This document shows, in pieces, positions 26,803 to 36,192 of a stretch of 64,000 nt of DNA. Within the stretch, counting starts at the first letter, position 1. The number at the start of each line of letters is the position of its first letter. Under the pieces are notes generated by a model that saw only the letters and a list, made by a program, of their open reading frames with translations, was not told the origin of the DNA and ran no database searches. Position numbers and translations under genes: made by a program. This stretch comes from Rhabdaerophilum sp. SD176 (lineage in GTDB: Bacteria > Pseudomonadota > Alphaproteobacteria > Rhizobiales > Beijerinckiaceae), in NCBI RefSeq assembly GCF_030143245.1, contig NZ_JARJNS010000004.1, positions 248,001 through 312,000 of the forward strand, in the 5' to 3' direction.

Positions 26803-27126
26803 ATGTTTCGTTTTTGGGCAAAATTAAGAGCAGTCATTGCAAAGGAAATGACAGATGATGTCGTGGGTGTCCGACTAGGCGTCGATGCCTTTCCTCTCGT
26901 GGCCTGGAGTTTGGGCGGAACTGTCAAGGATAACAAGACGGGTCAATTGATCCAAAATTTTCCCGCAAAATATGGATTGGGATGGATCAAGCACGAAAAA
27001 CTGCCGCGGTTTCCTTTTCGATGCCCGGATCACCAGTTTGGATTTATTGTGTGTATACCACCAGCGAAGGAATGGGCATCGGGCGGCGAGTTTGAAATGG
27101 AAGAAGGTCAGATAATCTATCGATGA
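26803..27126 (+). CDS. Unrecognised AT-rich small protein, candidate immunity partner
   Basis: About 107 residues from ATG 26803; a TTG at 26797 is an alternative. It starts 12 bases after the end of the interrupted RVPAGN frame and follows GGATTATT, a weak ribosome-binding site. No family is recognised. The protein is soluble-looking, with MFRFWAKLRAVIAKEMTDD at the N-terminus and an aromatic core (FPLVAWSLGG, FRCPDHQFGFIVC). Codon use is clearly more AT-rich than neighbouring genes, a sign of recent acquisition. Its position suggests an immunity role, but this is inference only. Confidence 0.55.
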   Translation: MFRFWAKLRAVIAKEMTDDVVGVRLGVDAFPLVAWSLGGTVKDNKTGQLIQNFPAKYGLGWIKHEKLPRFPFRCPDHQFGFIVCIPPAKEWASGGEFEMEEGQIIYR

Positions 27127-27172
27127 GAAAATTAAAAATGCGTTGTTATTTGGAAAATGATTACCAATTGCT

Positions 27173-27517
27173 ATGCCGTCCTACGATAAATGCCCACCGA
27201 TAAATTTCACATTCTCTCGAAGAACTATCCCTGAGATCGAAAAACTTCGTCAGGCGTGGATCAAGGAATTCCCCTCCGAAGAGCCAGACATCGTCTCCGT
27301 GGCGTGGGCTTATGTGCATTACAACAACGGGAGAAAGCAGCAAATGCCGATGATTTCGTTTTATTTGAAAAGCATGCGCCCGGAGATTGAGCGGCATATC
27401 CAGATGCTGTGCGGGCTCGAGGTCATCTTCTTCACGACAGAGCCCGATGCGCGGCATTTCGCCGGCAAGGTTCTCGATTTTTCCGAAAAGTGGGGCTTTT
27501 TCCTGCGCGAACCGTGA
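27173..27517 (+). CDS. Unrecognised small protein in the accessory cassette
   Basis: 114 residues. It has a polar N-terminus (PSYDKCPPINFTFSRRTIP), SVAWAYVHYNNGRKQQMP, then FYLKSMRPEIERHIQML and a C-terminal helix ending WGFFLREP. No known domain is recognised and no signal peptide is present. The first half is AT-rich and the last third returns to the local GC level, which may mark the edge of the imported segment. It may be a second immunity-type gene or an unrelated passenger. Confidence 0.5.
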   Translation: MPSYDKCPPINFTFSRRTIPEIEKLRQAWIKEFPSEEPDIVSVAWAYVHYNNGRKQQMPMISFYLKSMRPEIERHIQMLCGLEVIFFTTEPDARHFAGKVLDFSEKWGFFLREP

Positions 27518-27534
27518 GGTGAAAAGCCGGCCCC

Positions 27535-28056
27535 TCACGGGATCGGCGGCACCACCTTGTCGTAGGACAGGGTGAGCGAGGTCTCGTCGCTCACCTGCCG
27601 GTAGACCAGGCCATCCTCTACCCCGATCCAGACAAGCGTGCGGATCGGTTTGTCCGATGCACCGGGCAGCCCACGCGGCGGGGTCATCATGAATTCATAG
27701 ATCTTGGCCCGCATGCCCGAGGGCAGGGCTTCCGCCCGCACTTCGCGGCAATCCGTGATCGACGACATGGACAGGATCTGGTTGAGCATGCCCTTCCGGC
27801 CGCCGGCCTTGAGGCGCATCCGGGTCCATCGGTCATTGACGCGCATATAGACGGTCTCGCCGATCACGACACCCTCCATCCGCTCGCCGGTCCGGCCGAG
27901 TTCAACCACCTGGCGGTAGCCGGGCACGCTGGCCACCGCGTTGAAACCGTTCTGGATGGCATCGCAGGCGGCAGGGTTCGACCAAGCCGGCACGGGCGTG
28001 CAGAGCAGGGCGGCACCAAGGCCGAGGGCAACCCGGACAGACGCGTTCAACTTCAT
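27535..28056 (-). CDS. Secreted protein of unknown function
   Basis: 173 residues from ATG 28056. The signal peptide is MKLNASVRVALGLGAALLC...PAWS. The mature part has two Cys (AACDAI and TDCREV) and beta-rich segments (MEGVVIGETVYMRVNDRWTRM, TLVWIGVEDGLVYRQVS). The overall pattern resembles small periplasmic proteins with a lipoprotein-localisation-like fold, but no family is claimed. Its terminus converges on the accessory cassette (17 bases between the stops). Confidence 0.7.
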   Translation of the reverse strand: MKLNASVRVALGLGAALLCTPVPAWSNPAACDAIQNGFNAVASVPGYRQVVELGRTGERMEGVVIGETVYMRVNDRWTRMRLKAGGRKGMLNQILSMSSITDCREVRAEALPSGMRAKIYEFMMTPPRGLPGASDKPIRTLVWIGVEDGLVYRQVSDETSLTLSYDKVVPPIP

Positions 28057-28246
28057 GTGCACATCCCCTGCAATGCTCCTTTCCATACCGGACAGGCCGC
28101 GCTGCCAATGTGCGATTGCGCACCTTTCGACGGGCACCGCTGCAACGAAATCTTACGCCACCTCCTGACATCGATCTGTCGCATCCCTACCTTACGCGCG
28201 ACCTGCCGCGCCCGATGGCGCTGGCGGGCAGAAGAGGAAGCGATCC

Positions 28247-29326
28247 ATGTCCGAAACCGACCAGCTCCGGGCCCAGGCCCATCTGCCCTCGATCCAGCTT
28301 GACAAGGCTGCCGTCGACAGGGCCCGCAAGGAGCTCGATATCGAGGATCGCTCCCAGATCGTCACCTATGGCGATGCCGCCCAGCGGCAGGTCTCCGATT
28401 TCGCCGACCGGATCCTGGCGGAAACCCGCAACAAGGAGATGGGCAAGACCGGCGAATTGCTCTCCGACATTCTCGCCAAGGCCCGCGGGCTCGATCCGGC
28501 GGCCATCGGCAAGCTCAACTGGTTCCAGCGGCTCTTCACCAGCATGGAAGCGCGCGTGCGCCGCTTCAAGGAGCGGTTCGAGGATGTGGCGGGGCAGGTC
28601 GACCGCGTGACGATCGAGCTCGACCGCCACAAGGAGACGCTCCGCAGTGACATCGCCATGCTCGACGAGCTGCACGAGCAGACGAAGACCGCCATTGCCG
28701 AGCTCGACGTCTATATCGAGGCCGGCAAGACCTATGGCGAGGAATTCAAGGCGGGCCGCCTTGCCGAGCTGAAGGCCGAGGCGGATGCCAAGGCGAACAC
28801 AACCGAGGGGTTGATGGCTGCTCAGGTCTATCAGGATGCGCTGCAAGCTCTGGACCGGCTGGAAAAGCGCGTGATGTATCTCCAGCAGGCGCGCCAGATC
28901 GGCTTCCAGCAATTGCCGCAGATCCGCATCGTGCAGGCGGGTGACGAGACGCTGATCGAGAACCTGCAGGCGACGACGCAGCTCACCATCCCGGTCTGGA
29001 AGCAGAAGATGATCCTCCTGCTCGGCCTGTCGCGCCAGAACTCGGCGCTCGAAATGCAGAAGACGGTCACCGATGCGACCAACGAGATGCTGAAACAGGC
29101 CTCGGAAATGATGAAGACGCAGGCGATCGAGATCGAGCGGCAGTCGCAGCGCGGCATCATTGATATCGAGACGCTGGAAAAGACCAACCGCGACCTGATC
29201 GACACGATCACCGGCGTGCTGAAAGTGCAGGATGAGGGCCGCCGCAAGCGCGTGGAGGTCGAGCGCAAGCTCGGCGAGATGACGCAGGAACTGAAGAAGC
29301 AGCTCAGCGCCCGGCCGAGTATCTGA
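28247..29326 (+). CDS. TelA/KlaA toxic-anion-resistance family protein
   Basis: 359 residues, nearly all alpha-helical and charged. Long coiled-coil segments, LNWFQRLFTSMEARVRRFKERFE, and the C-terminal IEIERQSQRGIIDIETLEKTN...LIDTITGVLKVQDEGR match the PF05816 TelA family. Members are linked to tellurite and envelope-stress resistance, often beside TerD-like genes, though none is seen here. It is followed 7 bases later by an oxidoreductase gene in the same direction. Confidence 0.9.
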   Translation: MSETDQLRAQAHLPSIQLDKAAVDRARKELDIEDRSQIVTYGDAAQRQVSDFADRILAETRNKEMGKTGELLSDILAKARGLDPAAIGKLNWFQRLFTSMEARVRRFKERFEDVAGQVDRVTIELDRHKETLRSDIAMLDELHEQTKTAIAELDVYIEAGKTYGEEFKAGRLAELKAEADAKANTTEGLMAAQVYQDALQALDRLEKRVMYLQQARQIGFQQLPQIRIVQAGDETLIENLQATTQLTIPVWKQKMILLLGLSRQNSALEMQKTVTDATNEMLKQASEMMKTQAIEIERQSQRGIIDIETLEKTNRDLIDTITGVLKVQDEGRRKRVEVERKLGEMTQELKKQLSARPSI

Positions 29327-29333
29327 GCAGAAA

Positions 29334-30329
29334 ATGAGTGATCTTCCGATGATGCGCGCCGCCCTGTGCGAGCGGTTCGGCGATGCTTCGGTCGTTCGTG
29401 TCGCGGAGGTCCCGAAACCGGTTCCGGGTGACGGCGAGGTGCTGGTGCGCATTCTCGCCAGCACGCTGGATTCTGCCGACCGGCGCGTCCGCGCGCTGGA
29501 CATGCCGCCGGGCTTCGGGCCGATGGCGCGGCTGGCCTTCGGCTTCGGCCGGCCCCGCCAGCCAATCCTCGGTACGGCCCTCGCGGGGATCGTCGAAGCG
29601 GTCGGGCCCGGAACCAGCCTGTTCCGCCCCGGCGACAAGGTGGTCGCCAGCACCGGTGCCGCGCAAGGATGCCATGCCGAATTCCGTGTGATCGGCGAGC
29701 GCAAGGCCATCGCCGCCAAGCCGGCGGCTCTCGGCTTCGAGGAAGCGGCTGCCGTGATTTTCGGCGGCATGACAGCGCGGCATTTCCTTGAGGACAAGGC
29801 GCCGGTTACACCCGGCGAGACAGTGCTCGTGATCGGTGCTGGCGGAGCTGTGGGCGTCGCTGCGATGCAACTCGCACGCGAAGCTGGCGCAAAGGTCAGT
29901 GCCTGCTGCAGCGCCGGAAAGGCGAACTGGGTCCAGTCTCAGGGCGCCGAGAGTGTGATCGACTATCGCGCGCCGGGCTGGCCGGATGCCTATCACGGGG
30001 CTTTCGATCTCGTGATCGACACGGTCGGGGCGATGCCGGCCGCGCAAAGCGTGCGGCTCGCCCGCCCAGGCGGTCGGCTCGTTGCGCTCACAGCCTCGCT
30101 CTGGGATTTCATGGCCATGCCCTGGCTCAATGCGCGGTCCGGCCGTTCGGTCATTGGCGGCATGGTGCCGGACAATGCCGAGGGGTTGGCCCGCGTGATG
30201 GCGCGTGCCGAAACCGGCAGGCTTCGCCCGGCCATCGGCGCCCGCTTCCCGCTGGAGCGGATCGGCGAGGCCCATGCCCTGATCGACGGGGGCCACAAGA
30301 CCGGCAGCATCGTCATTTCGATGGGATAA
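29334..30329 (+). CDS. Zinc-type alcohol dehydrogenase / quinone oxidoreductase family
   Basis: 331-residue MDR-superfamily protein. The N-terminal GroES-like domain (MRAALCERFGDASVVRV... GTALAGIVEAVGPG) is followed by a Rossmann domain with VLVIGAGGAVGVAAMQLA. No catalytic-zinc Cys/His set is evident, so a zinc-free NADPH:quinone-type reductase is likely. The substrate is unknown. It lies immediately downstream of the telA-like gene and probably shares its transcript. Confidence 0.88.
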   Translation: MSDLPMMRAALCERFGDASVVRVAEVPKPVPGDGEVLVRILASTLDSADRRVRALDMPPGFGPMARLAFGFGRPRQPILGTALAGIVEAVGPGTSLFRPGDKVVASTGAAQGCHAEFRVIGERKAIAAKPAALGFEEAAAVIFGGMTARHFLEDKAPVTPGETVLVIGAGGAVGVAAMQLAREAGAKVSACCSAGKANWVQSQGAESVIDYRAPGWPDAYHGAFDLVIDTVGAMPAAQSVRLARPGGRLVALTASLWDFMAMPWLNARSGRSVIGGMVPDNAEGLARVMARAETGRLRPAIGARFPLERIGEAHALIDGGHKTGSIVISMG

Positions 30330-30454
30330 CGCGCTCCTGCGCACAGGAAACCGCCACAAGCCCGGCCCTATGCAAGAATGCGGGTTCCGTGCCTCCCGAA
30401 CCTGTTCTAGAAGCCAACCCGGATTAACCGGAATCGACGGCGAAGGAGCAGGCC

Positions 30455-31756
30455 ATGGCAGACGCACTCAGGATCGGCATTGCCGGGCTCGGGACGGTCG
30501 GCGCCGCGACGATCCGGATCCTCACTTCAGCCCACAATGAACTGTCTGTCCGTGCCGGCCGGCCGATCCGGATCGTCGCCGTTTCCGCCCGCACAAAGGG
30601 CCGTGATCGCGGCGTCGATCTCTCCGGTTATCGCTGGCATGATGATCCGGTTGCCTTGGCGCAGGATCCGGAGGTCGATCTTGTCGTCGAACTGATGGGC
30701 GGCTCTGACGGGCAGGCCAAAGCCCTGGTCGAGGCTGCGCTGGCGGCGGGCAAGCCCGTCGTGACGGCGAACAAGGCCTTGCTTGCGGCGCATGGCCAAT
30801 CCCTCGCCCTGACGGCGGAGAGCCATGGCGCCACCATCGCCTTCGAGGCAGCGGCGGCCGGGGGCATCCCGGTGATCAAGGCGCTGCGCGAGGCGCTTGT
30901 CGGCAACACGATGCGCCGGGTCTCGGGCATCCTCAACGGCACCTGCAACTACATCCTCAGCCGGATGGAGGCCGAGGGGCTGGATTTCCAGCAATGCCTG
31001 AAGGCCGCGCAGGAACTCGGCTATGCCGAGGCGGATCCGACCTTCGATATCGAGGGCTATGACACGGCCCACAAGCTGGCCCTTCTGACATCCCTGGCCT
31101 TCGGCACCGAGGTCGATGGCGATGCCGTCTATGTCGAGGGCATTTCCGGCGTGACCCCGCTCGATCTCGAAATGGCCGAGGAGCTCGGCTTCCGCATCAA
31201 GCTGCTCGGCGTGGCCGAGCGTACGGCGGCCGGCATCGAACAGCGTGTCCACCCGACCATGGTCTCGCGGTCGAGCCAGCTTGCCGGCGTGATGGGTGTC
31301 ACCAATGCCGTCTCCATCGATGCCGATCCCGTCGGCACGATCACGCTGGTCGGCCCCGGTGCCGGCGGCGGCGCGACGGCTTCGGCCGTGGTGGGCGATA
31401 TCGTCGATCTCGCCCGTGGCAACAGGGTCGCCACGTTCGGCCGGCCCTCGAACGAACTGGACAAGCCGGTCCGCGCACCGATGCAGCGCCATGAGGGCGG
31501 CTATTACATCCGCCTTCAGGTCATGGATCGGCCGGGCGCTGCGGCGATCATCGCGACCCGCATGGCCGAGCGCGGCATCAGCCTCGAATCCATCCTGCAG
31601 AAGGGGCGCGATGCCCGGCGCAACGCCAATGGCTCCGTGCCGGTGATCCTGATCACCTATGCCACCACCGAACTGCTGATCCGCAACGCCGTGGCGGCCA
31701 TCGCCGAGGACGGCGTGCTCGATGGCCCGCCCCAGGTCATCCGCATCGAGCGCTAG
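30455..31756 (+). CDS. hom: Homoserine dehydrogenase
   Basis: 433 residues. It comprises a nucleotide-binding domain (GIAGLGTVGAATIRIL), the catalytic domain with VSGILNGTCNYILSRM and GYAEADPTFDIEGYD, and a C-terminal ACT domain (about 350-433, YYIRLQVMDRPGAAAIIATR) that allows threonine feedback. It reduces aspartate semialdehyde to homoserine, feeding threonine and methionine, including MetY above. glpX follows 87 bases later. Confidence 0.96.
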   Translation: MADALRIGIAGLGTVGAATIRILTSAHNELSVRAGRPIRIVAVSARTKGRDRGVDLSGYRWHDDPVALAQDPEVDLVVELMGGSDGQAKALVEAALAAGKPVVTANKALLAAHGQSLALTAESHGATIAFEAAAAGGIPVIKALREALVGNTMRRVSGILNGTCNYILSRMEAEGLDFQQCLKAAQELGYAEADPTFDIEGYDTAHKLALLTSLAFGTEVDGDAVYVEGISGVTPLDLEMAEELGFRIKLLGVAERTAAGIEQRVHPTMVSRSSQLAGVMGVTNAVSIDADPVGTITLVGPGAGGGATASAVVGDIVDLARGNRVATFGRPSNELDKPVRAPMQRHEGGYYIRLQVMDRPGAAAIIATRMAERGISLESILQKGRDARRNANGSVPVILITYATTELLIRNAVAAIAEDGVLDGPPQVIRIER

Positions 31757-31843
31757 CGAAAGCGTGACGAAGGCGCGCGGTCCTGCTAGAAGCCGCGCAA
31801 TCTGTTGTCATGCAATCACAAACAAGAACCGCAAGGCTAACCC

Positions 31844-32839
31844 ATGGTCGATCTCGTCGTTTCCGAAGACAAAATCATCGAACGCATCCTCACGATGGAA
31901 CTCGTCCGTGTGACGGAGCGGGCCGCGGTGGCTTCGGCCAAGCTGCGCGGGCGCGGTAACGAGAAAGCGGCGGACCAGGCGGCAGTCGATGCGATGCGGC
32001 GCGAGCTGAACCGCCTGCCGATCGATGGCACCATCGTCATCGGCGAGGGCGAGCGTGACGAGGCGCCGATGCTCTTCATCGGCGAGAAGGTCGGCACGAC
32101 CAAGGGCCCGAAGGTCGATATCGCGGTCGATCCGCTGGAAGGCACCACGCTCTGCGCCAAGGACATGCCGGGCTCGATCGCCGTGATGGCGATGGCCCAG
32201 GCCGGCACCCTGCTCTACGCGCCGGATGTGTATATGGACAAGATCGCCATTGGCCCGGGCTATCCCAAGGGCATCGTCGATCTTGACGCCTCGCCGGAGG
32301 ACAACATCATGGCGCTCGCCAAGGCCAAGGGCGTCCCGACGGGCGAGATTACCGCCCTGGTCATGGACCGGCCGCGCCATGCCGAGCTGATCGCCCGGCT
32401 GCGCGCGATTGGCTGCTCGATCCGCCTCATCACCGACGGCGATGTGGTCGGCGTCATCCAGTGCGCCGAAACCGCGAAGACCGGCATCGACATCTATCTC
32501 GGCATCGGCGGCGCGCCGGAAGGCGTGCTCGCGGCCGGCGCGCTCCGCTGCGTCGGCGGCCAGATGCAGGGCCGGCTGATCCTCGATACCCCGGAAAAGG
32601 TGGCCCGCGCCGCCACGATGGGCATCAAGGATCCCAAGAAGAAATACGAACTCAACGAGCTGGCTTCCGGCGATGTCGTCGTCGCGGCTACTGGCGTCAC
32701 CGATGGCGCCTTGCTCAAGGGCGTGAAGTTCTCGGGCAACATCATCGAGACCGAAACCATCGTCTATCGCTCGCTCACCGGCACCGTGCGCCGCATCGCG
32801 GGCGAGCATCGCCAGCTGGACAAGTTCCACCTGGATTGA
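31844..32839 (+). CDS. glpX: Class II fructose-1,6-bisphosphatase
   Basis: 331-residue GlpX-type phosphatase. Metal and substrate motifs are IVIGEGERDEAPMLFIGE and IAVDPLEGTTLCAKDMPGS, with the C-terminal ASGDVVVAATGVTDGALL. It hydrolyses fructose-1,6-bisphosphate in gluconeogenesis and could serve the Calvin cycle in a phototroph. The hom-glpX-recJ order is common in alphaproteobacteria. Confidence 0.96.
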   Translation: MVDLVVSEDKIIERILTMELVRVTERAAVASAKLRGRGNEKAADQAAVDAMRRELNRLPIDGTIVIGEGERDEAPMLFIGEKVGTTKGPKVDIAVDPLEGTTLCAKDMPGSIAVMAMAQAGTLLYAPDVYMDKIAIGPGYPKGIVDLDASPEDNIMALAKAKGVPTGEITALVMDRPRHAELIARLRAIGCSIRLITDGDVVGVIQCAETAKTGIDIYLGIGGAPEGVLAAGALRCVGGQMQGRLILDTPEKVARAATMGIKDPKKKYELNELASGDVVVAATGVTDGALLKGVKFSGNIIETETIVYRSLTGTVRRIAGEHRQLDKFHLD

Positions 32840-32914
32840 TCCACCGGTTGCTGGACAGCGAGCCTTGCTTCGCGCATCGTCCGGCCGGAGGGGTATGCTG
32901 AAAGGAAAGCGCTG

Positions 32915-33358
32915 ATGTCGCTCGAAATCCGTCCCCTCCTGCCTGCCGACCGTGCCCGCTGGGAGCCGCTCTGGCAGGGCTATCTTACCTTTTACAAGGC
33001 CAGCCTGCCGGCGGAAGTCACGGAAACCACCTGGCGCCGCCTGATGGACCCGGCCGAGCCGATGCATGTCTGGGGCGCCTTCGAGGACGAATCCCTGCTC
33101 GGCATCGTGCAATGCGTCATCCATCGCACCACCTGGAGCGTGCAGTGGAACTGCTACCTGCAGGACCTGTTCACGGTGGAAGCGGCGCGCGGCAAGGGTG
33201 TGGCGCGTGCGCTGATCGAGCATGTCTACCGGGAGGCGAAGGCGATGGATTGTTACCGCGTCTACTGGCAGACGCATGAAACCAACGCCGTGGCGCAGGT
33301 GCTCTACAACAAGGTGGCGGAGCGCTCGGGCTTCATCGTCTACCGCCACAATTTCTGA
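32915..33358 (+). CDS. GNAT-family N-acetyltransferase
   Basis: 147 residues with one GNAT domain. The core acetyl-CoA strand/loop reads CYLQDLFTVEAARGKGVARALIEHV, followed by VYWQTHETNAVAQVLYNKVAERSGFIVY. The substrate is unknown. It is inserted between glpX and recJ, and recJ starts 2 bases after its stop, suggesting co-transcription. Confidence 0.9.
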   Translation: MSLEIRPLLPADRARWEPLWQGYLTFYKASLPAEVTETTWRRLMDPAEPMHVWGAFEDESLLGIVQCVIHRTTWSVQWNCYLQDLFTVEAARGKGVARALIEHVYREAKAMDCYRVYWQTHETNAVAQVLYNKVAERSGFIVYRHNF

Positions 33359-33360
33359 GC

Positions 33361-35139
33361 ATGGACAAGGCCGCCTATCTCGGGGTCTCGCGCTCGGTCC
33401 TCGGTCGCCGCTGGGCCGACCGGCTGGACGAGGCCGCCGCGCGCGAGTCGGAGATGATCAGCCGGCAGCTCGATGTGCCGTCCATCCTCGCCCGCCTGCT
33501 GGCGGGGCGCGGTGCTACGCTGGAAGATGCCGCACGCCGGCTGGAGCCGCGCCTGCGCGACTGGCTGCCCGACCCCTCGACCGTCCTTGATCTCGACAAG
33601 GCCGTGTTCCGCCTGGCCCGCGCCATCGAGACCGGCGAACGCGTCGCGATCTTCGGGGATTACGATGTCGACGGCGCCTGCTCGGCGGCCCTTCTCGGCC
33701 ATGCGCTCCGCCATGCCGGGCTGGATCCGCTGATCCATATCCCGGACCGGCTGACCGAGGGCTATGGCCCGAATGCCGAGGCGATCCGCCAGCTGCGCGG
33801 GCGCGGCGCCACGCTGCTGGTCTGCGTCGATTGCGGCACATCCGGCCATGCCCCGCTGGCCGAGGCCCGGTCGATCGGCATGGATGTGCTGGTCCTTGAC
33901 CACCACCAGGCGCCGGAAGTCCTTCCGGACGTTGAAGCGCTGGTCAATCCGAACCGGCTGGATGATCTCTCCGGCCTAGGCCATCTCTGCGCGGCGGGCG
34001 TGGTTTTCCTCGTTCTGGTCGGCCTGAACCGGCAGCTGCGCGGTTCCCGCCATGCCCTGCCGGAACTGATGAGCCAGCTCGATCTCGTCGCCCTCGCCAC
34101 GGTGGCCGATGTCGTGCCGCTGACCGGCCTCAACCGCGCCTATGTGGCGCAGGGGCTGAAGATCATGCGCGCCCGCGAGCGCCCGGGCCTTGTCGCCCTG
34201 GCGGATGTCTCCCGGCTCGATGCAGAGCCCGAGGCCTGGCATCTCGGCTATCTGCTGGGGCCGCGCATCAATGCCGGCGGCCGGATCGGCGATTCCGCCC
34301 TCGGCGCACGGCTGCTGATGAGCGAGGATCGCGACGAGGCGGCCCGGATCGCCACGCAGCTCGACCATCTCAACCGCGAACGGCAGGCGGTCGAGGAAGC
34401 GATGCTCGCCGAAGCCGAGGACGAGGCGATCCGCCTTGCCGGCCTCGAAGGCGAGGGCAGGGCGGTGCTGGTCGTGGCGGGCGGACGTTGGCATCCCGGC
34501 ATTGTCGGCATCGTGGCCGGCCGGCTGAAGGAGCGTTTCCAGCGCCCGGCTTTCGCCTTCGCGCCGGGTGATCCGGGGCTGCTGACGGGCTCCGGCCGGT
34601 CGATTTCCGGGGTTGATCTCGGCGCCGCCGTGCGCCTTGCCGTGGAATCCGGGCTTGCGCGCAAGGGCGGGGGCCATGCCATGGCGGCAGGCATCACGCT
34701 CGACGAAACGGGCCTGGCCGCCTTCTCGGCCTTTCTCGAGGAGCGACTCGCCGCCGCTGTCGCGATCTCACGCGAGGCGGATTTCCTGCGGCTGGATGCT
34801 GCGCTGACTGCCGAGAGCCTGACTCCGGATTTCGTCACCGAGATCCAGCGGGCCGGCCCGTTCGGCCAGGGCAACCCAGAGCCGCTCTTCGCGCTGCCGG
34901 CCCATACCCTGCTCGACCTGCGGGAATTGCGGAACGGCCATTTGCGCATCACGCTGGCGAGCCAGGGCGGCGCAAGGCTGGAGGCGATGGCCTTCCGGGC
35001 TGGCGGCCGTCCGCTCGGCGAGGCGCTTGCCGCCCATCGCGGCCGGAAGATCCATGCCGCCGTCTCCGTCTCGCGTGATATGTGGGGCGGCAAGCCGCGC
35101 GTCAGCGCGCGGCTGGTCGATTTCGCCCCGGCGGGCTAG
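33361..35139 (+). CDS. recJ: Single-stranded-DNA-specific exonuclease RecJ
   Basis: 592 residues. The DHH phosphoesterase motifs are FGDYDVDGACSAALLGHA, CVDCGTSG and DHHQAPEV. The DHHA1 domain has GSGRSISGVDLGAAV and GGHAMAAGITL, and a C-terminal OB-like domain follows (GNPEPLF...GHLRITLASQGG). It degrades single-stranded DNA 5' to 3' in recombination and mismatch/base-excision repair. Its stop overlaps the end of the convergent transporter gene by 4 bases. Confidence 0.96.
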   Translation: MDKAAYLGVSRSVLGRRWADRLDEAAARESEMISRQLDVPSILARLLAGRGATLEDAARRLEPRLRDWLPDPSTVLDLDKAVFRLARAIETGERVAIFGDYDVDGACSAALLGHALRHAGLDPLIHIPDRLTEGYGPNAEAIRQLRGRGATLLVCVDCGTSGHAPLAEARSIGMDVLVLDHHQAPEVLPDVEALVNPNRLDDLSGLGHLCAAGVVFLVLVGLNRQLRGSRHALPELMSQLDLVALATVADVVPLTGLNRAYVAQGLKIMRARERPGLVALADVSRLDAEPEAWHLGYLLGPRINAGGRIGDSALGARLLMSEDRDEAARIATQLDHLNRERQAVEEAMLAEAEDEAIRLAGLEGEGRAVLVVAGGRWHPGIVGIVAGRLKERFQRPAFAFAPGDPGLLTGSGRSISGVDLGAAVRLAVESGLARKGGGHAMAAGITLDETGLAAFSAFLEERLAAAVAISREADFLRLDAALTAESLTPDFVTEIQRAGPFGQGNPEPLFALPAHTLLDLRELRNGHLRITLASQGGARLEAMAFRAGGRPLGEALAAHRGRKIHAAVSVSRDMWGGKPRVSARLVDFAPAG

Positions 35140-36029
35140 GCTTCCGCCCGGGCCTTTTCCCGTGCGCGCACCTGCTCGCGCAGGAAGATGTAGAGGCCCG
35201 CGGCGACAATGATCGCCGACCCGATAAAGACATGCAGGGCCGGCCAGTCGCCGAAGAAGAGCCAGCCGAGCAGCACGGCCCAGACGATCAGCGTATACTG
35301 GTAGGGCACAACAACGGCGGCCGGCGCATAACGCAGCGCCCGGTTCACACCCATATGGGCGAGATTGGCCACGATCCCCAGCAGCATCAGGGCGAGGAAG
35401 TCGAATAGCGTAGGCGGCACCCAGCGGAACGGCGCCACGGCCAGCCCGAACAGCAGCGCGCTCGCCACTTGCCAGGAAACCAGCGTCACCTCGTTTGTCC
35501 CTGCCAGCTTGCGGGTGAGGATATTGAGCGCCGCGAAGAGGATCGTCCCGGCAAGGGCGATCAGCGCCGGCCAGCCCATGCCGTCGCCGGTCGGGTTGAC
35601 AGCGATCAGCACGCCGATGAAGCCGAGGCCGACAGCTGTCCAGCGCCGCCATCCCACCTGCTCCTTCAGGAACAGTACAGCCATCAGCGTCACGAAGATC
35701 GGCCCGGCGAGATAGAAGGCCACCGCATTGGCCAGCGGCAGGTAGATCACGGCCCAGTAGAAGAACGCGACCTCGGCGGTCGAGCAGAATGCCCTGAGCA
35801 CATGCAGCCACGGCCGTTCGGGAAAGGCGACCACGCGCCAGCCGGTCCGGTGGATGGCCGGCGCCAGCATCAGCGCCCCGGCGAAGGAGCGAATCAGCAG
35901 CAATTGCGCGACGCCATAAGTGGCGACCAGCCATTTCCCCATGACGTCATTCAATGAGAAGGCGAACATCGCCGCGAGCATGAAACCGATTCCGGCAAGC
36001 GTCCGGTCGGGCGGGGAGGGAGGGGTCAC
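35136..36029 (-). CDS. EamA/DMT-family transporter
   Basis: 297 residues with ten hydrophobic helices arranged as two EamA repeats. The first begins AGIGFMLAAMFAFSLNDVMGKWL and the second VTLVSWQVASALLFGLAVAP. Drug/metabolite transporters of this type export or import small metabolites; the substrate is not predictable. The C-terminus is short and charged. Confidence 0.9.
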   Translation of the reverse strand: MTPPSPPDRTLAGIGFMLAAMFAFSLNDVMGKWLVATYGVAQLLLIRSFAGALMLAPAIHRTGWRVVAFPERPWLHVLRAFCSTAEVAFFYWAVIYLPLANAVAFYLAGPIFVTLMAVLFLKEQVGWRRWTAVGLGFIGVLIAVNPTGDGMGWPALIALAGTILFAALNILTRKLAGTNEVTLVSWQVASALLFGLAVAPFRWVPPTLFDFLALMLLGIVANLAHMGVNRALRYAPAAVVVPYQYTLIVWAVLLGWLFFGDWPALHVFIGSAIIVAAGLYIFLREQVRAREKARAEA

Positions 36030-36192
36030 GTGGGGTCAATCCTCTCGGTTGGGCAGGGCAAAACATGAAGCGACGCCATGCGCAAGATCCGTTTCCCGGG
36101 GGGGCCGGAATTGGCCGCAAGGTTTTTCACGAAATCTGCAATCGGGTGCTTGCCCCACCGCGCGATCCTCGCTATTAGACCGGCTCTCGCGG

